Of a DNA stretch of 8,471 bases, positions 1 through 5,776 are shown one piece after another. The notes beneath the pieces were generated by a model. The model made no database searches, was not told the origin of the DNA, and saw nothing but the letters and a program-made list of their open reading frames with translations. Source of the DNA: Thermoanaerobaculia bacterium (GTDB lineage: Bacteria > Bacteroidota > Bacteroidia > Chitinophagales > Saprospiraceae); the NCBI GenBank assembly GCA_023151335.1, contig JAKLJF010000188.1:1-8471 (forward strand), read 5' to 3'. The first letter of the stretch is position 1. The number at the start of each line of letters is the position of its first letter. A program made the position numbers and the translations under genes.

Positions 1-58
1 CCTCTTGTCAGTTTTGGATGGCGTATCTTATCACACAACCAATTCATCTGACCAGACC

Positions 59-722
59 ATGCACTTTACTTTCGGAAAAATCGCCCTGACCGGCACGGTG
101 AGCTTCGCCGCGCTGCTGTTCCTCAGTTTCCAGTCCGCCCGCCCGGCTGCCGAGGCCAAACCCAGCCCCAGATTGCTCGACCCGGCCAACCACACCCTTG
201 TGCTGATTGACCACCAGCCGCAGATGGCCTTCGCTACCCAGTCGCACCACTTCGGTCGCGGCCAAATCGTTCAGCGGGCCTGTTTTTTCGGAAATCACCG
301 ATGTGTTCCCCAACGAAAAGATTATTGACCGCACTACGATGAACACCTGGGAGGATGTGAACGCCTACCGCGCCATCACGGGCAAAGGCAAGAAAAAAAT
401 CGTTTTCGCCGGGCTATGGACGGAAGTCTGCATCGTTGGCCCGGTGCTGAGTGCGCTCGCCGAGGGCTACGAGGTATATTTCATTGCCGATGCTTGCGGC
501 GGGGTCAGTAAAGAAGCCCACGACATGGCCGTGCAGCGCATGATTCAGGCCGGCGCCCAACCTATGACCAGCCTCCAGTACCTGCTCGAACTGCAACGCG
601 ACTGGGCGCGCGGCGCCACCTACGACGCCGTCAATGACATCGCCAAACACCACGGTGGCGGTTACGGACTCGGCATCAAGTATGCCAAAGAAATGTTCAA
701 CGCACAGGAAGGCAAGAAATAA
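59..722 (+). pseudogene. Exported YcaC-type isochorismatase-family hydrolase, disrupted by an internal deletion with frame change
   Basis: The 5' part, read from the ATG at 59, has a hydrophobic N-terminal segment (about residues 7-26) resembling a signal peptide. It continues to the strand HTLVLIDHQ, whose Asp51 matches the catalytic Asp of the isochorismatase fold. This frame loses similarity after ATQS at about 244 and ends at 328. The rest of the protein resumes in another frame from about 246 (TTSVAAKSFSGP) and runs to the stop at 720-722. It includes GLWTEVCIVGP, with the expected nucleophile Cys encoded at 429-431, and MIQAGAQPMTSLQYLLELQRD, typical of YcaC-like hydrolases. From memory of YcaC, roughly 26-28 residues (one helix and one strand) are missing at the junction, so about 80 nt appear deleted and the frame is shifted. 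The stop lies 6 nt before the amidohydrolase start, so the two are probably co-transcribed. The substrate is unknown. Family assignment is firm; whether the lesion is biological or a sequence error is open. Confidence 0.75.
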
Positions 723-728
723 AACACT

Positions 729-2516
729 ATGCGACACCTCATTTTCTCCTTCGCGTGGTGGATCGCCTCTACGGGGCTGGCAGCGCAAACTGCCGGCCCC
801 GCCCAGGCGGATTTGCTGATCCTGAATGCCAAAATCGCCACGCTCGACCCGGCGCAGCCCGAAGCAGAGGCTATTGCCATTGCCGGTAACACCATCCTGA
901 AAGTTGGCTCGAATACCGAACTCGCTGCCCTGCGCGGCCCCAACACCCGGACGGTGGACGCCGGGGGCCGCCGCCTGATTCCAGGCTTGTTCGACAGCCA
1001 CCTGCACGTCATTCGCGGCGGGCGTTTTTACAATGCCGAACTGCGCTGGGACGGCGTGCGCAGCCTTTCCCGCGCCCTGCAGATGTTGCGCGAACAGGCC
1101 CGCCGTACCCCGCCGGGCCAGTGGGTACGCGTGGTGGGCGGCTGGAGCCCTTACCAATTCGCCGAAAAACGCTTCCCCACGCTCGCCGAGATCAACAAGG
1201 CCACGGGCAATGTACCCGCCTTTATCCTCTATCTGTACGGGCACGCTTATGTGAACCAAGCCGGTTTGCAAAAACTGGGTATCGACGAGAACACCCCCAG
1301 CCCGACCGGTGGCCTCATCGAAAAAGGCGCAGACGGAAAGCCGACCGGTCTGCTCGTGGCCGAACCCAACGCCTTTCTGCTGTATTCGACGCTGGCCAGG
1401 CTGCCCGAACTGAGCGAGGCGGAAAAGTTCAACTCCACCCGCCGGTTCATGCTCGAACTCAACCGCCTCGGCCTTACCGCCGTGATGGATGCCGGCGGGG
1501 GATTCCAGAACTTCCCCGACGACTACGGCATCACCGATTCACTCTGCTCGGTAAACGGTCTCACGCTGCGATTGCCCTACTACCTGTTTGCTCAAAAAGC
1601 GGGCAGGGAACTCGACGACTATGGCCGCTGGATCCGCTCGGTGGAAATTGAACAAGGCTGCGACGACCACGAGCACGGATTGGAATACTACGTGCAGGGC
1701 GGGGGCGAAAACCTCGTGGCGAGCGCGGCGGATTTTGAGAACTTCGACCAGCCCCGGCCCGAACTCAGCCCCGCTATGGAAGGGCAGTTGAAAGCCGTGT
1801 TGAGTTTGCTCGTGAAAAACCGCTGGCCCTTCCGCATCCACGCCACCTACAACGAGAGCATCACGCGGTTTCTCAACGTCATAGAAGAAATCAACCGCGA
1901 TACGCCGCTGGATGGCCTGCTTTGGTTTTTCGATCATGCGGAGACTATCTCGGAGGAAAACCTGCGGCGTGTAAAAGCCCTTGGCGGCGGTATTGCCGTG
2001 CAATACCGCATGGCATTCCAGGGCGAGAGCTTTATCCGCCGCTACGGCAAAAAAGCCGCCGAAGCCACCCCGCCCGTCAAAAAAATGCTCGACCTGGGCA
2101 TCCCGGTCGGCATGGGCTCCGATGGCACCCGGGTCAGTTCGTTCAATCCCTGGATCGGCCTGTACTGGCTCACGACCGGAAAAACCGTCGGCGGCACGGC
2201 ACACACCGGCCCTCAAAACCTGCTCGACCGCCATACCGCGCTCCGCCTCTACACCCAGGGCAGCGCCCAACTGGTGGGCCTGCATAAAGACCGGGGCATG
2301 CTGAAAGCAGGCTACCTCGCCGACCTCTGCCTGCTGTCAGACGACTATTTCCAGGTGCGCGACGAGGATATGCTGCAACTCGAATCCGTGCTGACCATCG
2401 TGGACGGCAAAGTGGTGTACGGCGCGGGCGCATTCAGCCACCTCGCCCCGCCCATTCCCGAGGCCATTCCGGCCTGGTCGCCGGTCAACTTTTACGGTGG
2501 CTATCAGAAAAAATGA
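729..2516 (+). CDS. Exported amidohydrolase family 3 (YtcJ-like) metal-dependent hydrolase
   Basis: A 595-residue protein with an N-terminal signal peptide (hydrophobic residues about 4-18, likely cleavage after LAAQ or nearby), so it probably acts in the periplasm. The mature part begins with the small beta domain typical of amidohydrolases (ADLLILNAKIATLDP), followed by the barrel. Likely metal ligands or catalytic residues are visible: GLFDSHLH (His91, His93), RIHAT (His371), FDHAE (His403) and GMGSDGTRVSS (Asp465). Near the C-terminus, GYLADLCLLSDDY and VLTIVDGKVVY close the composite beta domain. Length fits the family (about 550-650 residues) and I see no break. The family hydrolyses C-N bonds of amides, formamides or cyclic amides; the substrate cannot be read from sequence. 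It lies 6 nt after the broken isochorismatase-type gene, and its TGA stop is immediately followed by an ATG at 2517, so the three genes probably form one transcript. Confidence 0.9.
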   Translation: MRHLIFSFAWWIASTGLAAQTAGPAQADLLILNAKIATLDPAQPEAEAIAIAGNTILKVGSNTELAALRGPNTRTVDAGGRRLIPGLFDSHLHVIRGGRFYNAELRWDGVRSLSRALQMLREQARRTPPGQWVRVVGGWSPYQFAEKRFPTLAEINKATGNVPAFILYLYGHAYVNQAGLQKLGIDENTPSPTGGLIEKGADGKPTGLLVAEPNAFLLYSTLARLPELSEAEKFNSTRRFMLELNRLGLTAVMDAGGGFQNFPDDYGITDSLCSVNGLTLRLPYYLFAQKAGRELDDYGRWIRSVEIEQGCDDHEHGLEYYVQGGGENLVASAADFENFDQPRPELSPAMEGQLKAVLSLLVKNRWPFRIHATYNESITRFLNVIEEINRDTPLDGLLWFFDHAETISEENLRRVKALGGGIAVQYRMAFQGESFIRRYGKKAAEATPPVKKMLDLGIPVGMGSDGTRVSSFNPWIGLYWLTTGKTVGGTAHTGPQNLLDRHTALRLYTQGSAQLVGLHKDRGMLKAGYLADLCLLSDDYFQVRDEDMLQLESVLTIVDGKVVYGAGAFSHLAPPIPEAIPAWSPVNFYGGYQKK

Positions 2517-2564
2517 ATGGAAACCCAGTGTCACTACTGTGATACCGATCCGCCGTTTTCGACC

Positions 2565-3941
2565 ATGGGAAAAGTACTCCTGCTGCTGCTGCTGCTGTGC
2601 GCCTCTGGCGGTTTTTGCCCCAAAACCGCCGCGCAGCAGTTGCCCGCCTTCAAGGGTTTGCGCTACGAAGAGGACTATAGTTTTTTACAACACGACAGCA
2701 CGGATCATTGGTACAAAAACCTGAAATACAGCCGGTTCGGGAAAAAGCAAAATCACTTCCGCTCTTTGGGCGGCGAACTGCGCTGGCAATACCAGTTTTA
2801 TAAAAACGAAGAATGGGGCGACCTGCCGCCCGACAACGATGGTTTCCTGTATCTCCGCAACCTCGTACACGCCGATTTTCATTTTGGGAAACAGTCGCGG
2901 CTGTTCGTCCAGATGAAAAGCAACTTTATGGCCGGACGGCCGCAGCCGCCGCGCCAGATTGACGAAAACCAGTTGGACCTCCATCAATTTTTCAGCGACT
3001 TTTCCCTCGGGAAATGGCGCGCGCGCCTGGGCCGGCAAGAGTTTTTGTTCGGCGCTCAGCGCATCGTAGCCGTGCGCGAAGGCCCGAACAACCGCCAAAC
3101 GTTCGACGCCGCGCGGCTCACCCGGCAATCGGGGCGCTTTCGCGCCGACGCCTTCCTCGCCCGTGCCGTGACCGACCGGCCCGGCATATTCGACGACGGC
3201 ATCGTACCGCCCGGCGCTTCGTTGTGGGGGCTCTATACGGCAACCAACCAGGTCCGTTTTTTGAACAATGCGGAGCTCTACTATCTCGGTTTTTACACCG
3301 AAAACGCCGTTTTCGACGACGGCAGGGGCCGCGAACGGCGGCATTCCATCGGCGCCCGGATATGGGGGGAACGCGGGGCGTGGCAGTACGATGGCGAGGC
3401 CTTGTACCAGTTTGGCAATTTTCAGGACAAAAAGATCAGGGCCTACACCGCTTCGCTGCACCTGCGCTACACCCTCACTTCGGTGAAAAACCGCCCGGTA
3501 CTGGCGGTAAAAACTGAAATCATCAGCGGCGACCGCACCCACGACGACGAGGCCTTGCACACCTTCAATCCGCTCTTTCCGCGAGGGGCTTATTTTGGTT
3601 TGGCCGCCCTCATCGGACCGGCTAACCTGATGGATTTCCACCCTTCCATCGAGTGGCCCTTGGGCCAAAACTGGCTCTTCGGTATAGATTACGACCTCTT
3701 TTGGCGGCATAGCCTGCACGACGGCATCTACGGGCCCAATGTGCGGCCCATTTATTCGGGGCGCAATACCTCGGCTTATCACATCGGCAACCAGCTGGGG
3801 GTCAATCTCGCCTGGGAACCGAACCGGCATCTAACGATTCAGGCCGAAGCGACCTGGTTTGAGGCGGGGGCCTACCTGCGGGAAGTGAGCGCGGGAAAAG
3901 ACGTCCTGTTCACGGCAATTACGGCACAGTGGAAGTATTGA
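2565..3941 (+). CDS. Alginate-export-type outer-membrane beta-barrel protein
   Basis: From the ATG at 2565 this is a 458-residue protein starting with a clear signal peptide: MGK, then seven leucines, with probable cleavage after KTAA just before QQLP. An in-frame ATG at 2517 directly follows the amidohydrolase stop but would add 16 polar residues with three acidic ones ahead of the signal, so 2565 is preferred. The mature part alternates polar and aromatic residues as in a transmembrane beta barrel. It contains segments typical of the alginate-export barrel family (FLYLRNLVHADFHFG, RLGRQEFLFGAQRIVAVREG, NNRQTFDAARL) and ends in a terminal aromatic residue (TAITAQWKY), the usual signature for barrel insertion. 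It may pass a small or acidic molecule across the outer membrane for the upstream hydrolases; true alginate transport is not implied. Family call fairly sure; role inferred from context. Confidence 0.8.
   Translation: MGKVLLLLLLLCASGGFCPKTAAQQLPAFKGLRYEEDYSFLQHDSTDHWYKNLKYSRFGKKQNHFRSLGGELRWQYQFYKNEEWGDLPPDNDGFLYLRNLVHADFHFGKQSRLFVQMKSNFMAGRPQPPRQIDENQLDLHQFFSDFSLGKWRARLGRQEFLFGAQRIVAVREGPNNRQTFDAARLTRQSGRFRADAFLARAVTDRPGIFDDGIVPPGASLWGLYTATNQVRFLNNAELYYLGFYTENAVFDDGRGRERRHSIGARIWGERGAWQYDGEALYQFGNFQDKKIRAYTASLHLRYTLTSVKNRPVLAVKTEIISGDRTHDDEALHTFNPLFPRGAYFGLAALIGPANLMDFHPSIEWPLGQNWLFGIDYDLFWRHSLHDGIYGPNVRPIYSGRNTSAYHIGNQLGVNLAWEPNRHLTIQAEATWFEAGAYLREVSAGKDVLFTAITAQWKY
2580..2597 (+). repeat. 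(CTG)6 microsatellite in the barrel signal peptide
   Basis: Six consecutive CTG codons preceded by CTC encode the seven-leucine core of the signal peptide of the barrel protein. Gain or loss of a unit would keep the frame and only change the length of the hydrophobic core, so it could tune export but would not switch the gene off. Confidence 0.9.
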
Positions 3942-3963
3942 CCCCTGCCGCCGCCGCGGGTCA
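3939..3963. terminator. Possible weak terminator hairpin between convergent genes
   Basis: TGACCC at 3939-3944 pairs with GGGTCA at 3958-3963 around a 13-nt C-rich loop. It includes the stop codon of the barrel gene and lies in the 50-nt gap between two convergent genes. A short T run follows only about 10 nt later (3973-3977), so this is at best a weak intrinsic terminator. Confidence 0.25.
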
Positions 3964-3991
3964 CCGACAGTCATTTTTGTTGAACCAATCG

Positions 3992-4612
3992 TTACTCATG
4001 CAACCCCTTCCCCCGGAAAATCAGCGGCAGGCATTTTTCAATCCGCGCCTCGCGGGTTTTGGCTTGTTTGGGCGCGGAAAAATGCAGCAGGTAGCCGTGT
4101 TGCCGGCCCGGGGTCAGGGCCTGGAAAGCGGCTTTCAGGGCTGGGCTTTCGTCCAGTTTCCGTTGAAATTCTTCCGGTACGGCGTATTCCGCTGTTTTTT
4201 TAAAAGTGGCTTTCAGGCCCGCTTTTTCCACTTCCATGGCTTCGAAGATATACGTTTTGAGGAGGGGCTCCAGGGCCTCAATGTCCCGAACGTGGGTAAA
4301 ACGAATCACCCGCCCCGACTGCGTATTTTCTCCGGGCCGGCTCAGTATTCCCGCTTCGTCGTGCAGCAGGGCGCCTTTGAAAAAACTGAGCACGCAGTAG
4401 TCGTTGAAAGCGCCGATCATCACCACGTTGCTGTTTTCAAGCGTGTACACCGGATGCCCCCACTTCAATACTTCGGTCAGCCCGCAGTCGAGCGCGATCG
4501 CCCGGAGTTTGGCCAGTTCGGGCTGCCATTGGTGAACTTTGCAGTCGGGCGTGTCAAATTTCGGGCAACGCCCGCAGCCGGAGGTGAAAAAGGCGTCGAC
4601 GGTAGTAACCAT
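3992..4612 (-). CDS. YdeI/OmdA-family protein with N-terminal DUF1801-like domain
   Basis: A 206-residue cytoplasmic protein without signal peptide. The N-terminus has a compact cysteine motif (SGCGRCPKFDTPDCKVHQW; Cys13, Cys16, Cys24) common in this family. A DUF1801-like domain follows (about residues 25-120, with LKWGHPVYTLENSNVV and CVLSFFKGALLHDE). The C-terminal part has the OmdA/YdeI features (YAVPEEFQRKLDESPALKAAF, LTPGRQHGYLLHFSAPKQAKTREARIEKC). Members are annotated as bacteriocin-protection or OmpD-associated proteins from enteric work, but the biochemical function is not established. It is the last gene of a minus-strand operon, 26 nt after the AHSA1 gene, and is probably controlled by the ArsR repressor at the head of that operon. 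Family call strong; function unknown. Confidence 0.85.
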   Translation of the reverse strand: MVTTVDAFFTSGCGRCPKFDTPDCKVHQWQPELAKLRAIALDCGLTEVLKWGHPVYTLENSNVVMIGAFNDYCVLSFFKGALLHDEAGILSRPGENTQSGRVIRFTHVRDIEALEPLLKTYIFEAMEVEKAGLKATFKKTAEYAVPEEFQRKLDESPALKAAFQALTPGRQHGYLLHFSAPKQAKTREARIEKCLPLIFRGKGLHE

Positions 4613-4638
4613 GTCGTATGTTTATTGAACGGGTGGAA

Positions 4639-5100
4639 TCATTTTGCCGCTATCTTTTCCAATTGATTGTGTGCCATGTTGATGCCGTGGGCGAATGGCA
4701 TTTTCAACAGTTGATCTCTGAGTTCGACCGATTTAAATATGATATGCATAGTGAGTTTGCTGGTGTTGTCGGTCAGTTTTTCAAAGGTCAGAAACTCCAG
4801 CTGGACGGCGAAAGGGGAATTTTCCATTTCGAAAGTCCGGGTGATTTTCCGGTCCGGTTCAAATTCGTGGAACACCCCGTTAGCCCGAAATACCACTTCT
4901 CCCCGGGCGTCGGTCGTTTCAAATTGCCAGCTGCCGTGTCTGGCGCCTTCCAGTTTCAGCACCTTCGTGCCCATCCATTGTTCCACGATTTCAGGCGCCG
5001 TATGCGCCCTGAAAAGCAATTCGACGGGCAGATCGAATTCCCTGGTGATCAGCAATTCCTGTTTGCCCGCCTCGGCATGCACCCGTGTCTTTCGTTCCAT
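4639..5100 (-). CDS. SRPBCC / AHSA1-domain protein
   Basis: A 153-residue single-domain protein of the START-like (SRPBCC) fold, AHSA1 branch. Typical elements are the first strand (ELLITREFDLPVELLFRAHT), the helix and turn with IVEQWMG, the central sheet (GSWQFETTDARGEVVFRANG), the HEFEPDRKITRTFEME strand, and a C-terminal helix (HGINMAHNQLEKIAAK). The fold makes a hydrophobic cavity that binds a small ligand; bacterial members paired with ArsR repressors have no settled ligand. Its start is 1 nt after the ArsR stop codon, a spacing that implies one transcript and probably coupled translation. Length is normal and no disruption is seen. Confidence 0.9.
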   Translation of the reverse strand: MERKTRVHAEAGKQELLITREFDLPVELLFRAHTAPEIVEQWMGTKVLKLEGARHGSWQFETTDARGEVVFRANGVFHEFEPDRKITRTFEMENSPFAVQLEFLTFEKLTDNTSKLTMHIIFKSVELRDQLLKMPFAHGINMAHNQLEKIAAK

Positions 5101-5101
5101 G

Positions 5102-5425
5102 TTATTTGTTTGTGTGGAGTTTTATCATGACCGCTTCCAGTTTGTCGAACCGCTCGTCCCACATCCTGCGGAAAGGTTCGATGAAATCGGCTATTTCCTT
5201 CATTTTCACAGCATTGAGGTGATAGTAGATTTCTCTCCCGTTTTGCTCTTGCTCCAGGAGTTCACATTCGGTTAGTATCTGCAGGTGTTTTGACACGGTG
5301 GGGCGTGCCGTGTCAAAATTGGCCGCGATCGCCCCGGCAGTCATTGATTGTGACGCGAGCAACAGTAAAATAGCCCTTCTGGTGGGGTCGGCAATTGCCT
5401 GGAAAACGTCTCTGCGTAAATTCAT
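5102..5425 (-). CDS. ArsR-family winged-helix transcriptional repressor, first gene of the AHSA1/YdeI operon
   Basis: From the ATG at 5425 this is a 107-residue protein (MNLRRDVFQAIADPTRRAIL...). It has the classic ArsR winged helix: IADPTRRAILLLLA, then a helix-turn-helix with AANFDTARPTVSKHLQILTE, then the wing with EQEQNGREIYYHLN. No cysteine pair of the metal-sensing kind (ELCVCDL-like) is visible, so it fits the non-metal subgroup that sits next to AHSA1 genes. A longer reading from 5446 would place the start codon inside the predicted -7 promoter box, so 5425 is chosen; it also gives the usual N-terminus. It heads an operon with the AHSA1 gene (1-nt gap) and the YdeI-like gene, and very likely represses itself through the two sites just upstream. 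Confidence 0.9.
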   Translation of the reverse strand: MNLRRDVFQAIADPTRRAILLLLASQSMTAGAIAANFDTARPTVSKHLQILTECELLEQEQNGREIYYHLNAVKMKEIADFIEPFRRMWDERFDKLEAVMIKLHTNK

Positions 5426-5427
5426 TA

Positions 5428-5471
5428 TGTAGCCATTTGACTGCAAATATACGTGTAGTCATTTGGCTACA
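5428..5471. promoter_or_regulatory. Twin operator for the ArsR repressor
   Basis: Two 16-bp sites, GTAGCCATTTGACTGC (5429-5444) and GTAGTCATTTGGCTAC (5455-5470), agree at 12 of the first 14 positions and lie 26 bp apart start to start. Each is itself an imperfect palindrome (pattern GTAGnCA..TGnCTAC). The whole 5428-5471 block also reads as one large inverted repeat with 17-bp arms and a 10-nt spacer. One site fills the spacer between the -33 and -7 boxes and the other covers the predicted transcription start, which is ideal for repression by two ArsR dimers. Confidence 0.75.
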
Positions 5472-5473
5472 AA
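5444..5473 (-). promoter_or_regulatory. Bacteroidota-type promoter of the ArsR operon
   Basis: On the minus strand a TTTG (-33 box, 5473-5470) is followed after 18 nt by TATATTTG (-7 box, 5451-5444), an exact match to the Bacteroidota consensus TAnnTTTG. Transcription would start near 5440, leaving a leader of about 15 nt before the ATG at 5425. The upstream side (5474-5495) is rich in A and T runs, as often seen ahead of strong promoters. Confidence 0.8.
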
Positions 5474-5604
5474 ATTTTTTGTGAAAAATTTTTCCGGTCA
5501 GGACGAAATGGTTGGCTCCCAATGATTTGAAATTTGTCCAAAGGGTGGTGATCACGAGGGAGGATTTTAACCGCCAAAAAGCGCATTCTGCAAATACAAA
5601 CCAC
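5474..5604. other. Non-coding stretch between the ArsR promoter and the SDR-operon tail
   Basis: I find no convincing gene here. The first part is AT-rich with repeated A4-5T5 runs. An 8-bp palindrome GTGATCAC lies at 5548-5555, without a neighbouring pattern that would explain it. The stretch separates the divergently placed ArsR promoter from the 3' end of the next minus-strand unit; no strong intrinsic terminator is visible. Confidence 0.5.
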
Positions 5605-5776
5605 TTACCGCACCCTACTCAATTCCATCCGGTAAACCCACCAATCCGGGCAGACGGCCGCTTTGCGCGAGGCGCGGCGGCAATTGGGGCTGACCTGTTG
5701 GAGCATCTGGCGGCATATCGTGGAATAGGAGCAGGGCGGCGAAGAAGTTGAAAAGGCCTTTGTAATAGCTGCTCAT
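5605..5776 (-). pseudogene. Short ORF overlapping the SDR stop (ATGA), possibly frameshifted small protein
   Basis: An ATG at 5776-5774 overlaps the SDR stop codon as ATGA, a common sign of coupled translation. The open frame gives 53 residues (MSSYYKGLFNFFAALLLFHD, then a Pro/Gly-rich tail) ending at 5615. After FHD a neighbouring frame reads instead ICRQMLQQVSPNCRRASRK, then AAVCPDWWVYRMELSRVR, ending at 5605. That tail looks more like real protein, with Cys and aromatic residues. So the gene could be a real 53-residue ORF or a slightly longer cysteine-containing protein broken by an indel near 5720. I do not recognise a family. Low confidence in either reading. Confidence 0.25.

Noticed and set aside
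1..58. Promoter for the exported hydrolase cluster
   Set aside because: A TTTTG is present at 12-16, but no TAnnTTTG box lies at the right distance before the ATG at 59; the promoter may lie outside the window.
414..1271. 285-codon open frame on the minus strand
   Set aside because: It is antisense to the isochorismatase-type and amidohydrolase genes, with no recognisable motif.
1539..2285. 248-codon open frame on the minus strand within the amidohydrolase gene
   Set aside because: The plus-strand frame carries the catalytic His and Asp motifs; this one is a shadow.
2685..3830. Long open frame of 381 codons on the minus strand, antisense to the barrel gene
   Set aside because: It lacks domain-like sequence and lies wholly inside a gene with clear signal peptide and barrel features; GC-rich codons leave the opposite strand open by chance.
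3929..4666. 245-codon plus-strand open frame opposite the YdeI-like gene
   Set aside because: The minus strand encodes a clear DUF1801/OmdA protein with family motifs; the plus frame has none.
5471..5495. AT-only inverted repeat (A4T5 runs) as a terminator for the SDR operon
   Set aside because: The stem has no G-C pairs to give stability, and the location directly upstream of the ArsR promoter fits an AT-rich promoter-upstream element better.
5548..5555. Palindrome GTGATCAC as an operator
   Set aside because: Isolated 8-bp palindrome, not near a promoter box or second copy; expected by chance at this length.
5512..5751. 79-codon plus-strand open frame in the gap before the SDR gene
   Set aside because: No motif or plausible promoter; it overlaps the short ORF that is coupled to the SDR gene on the other strand.
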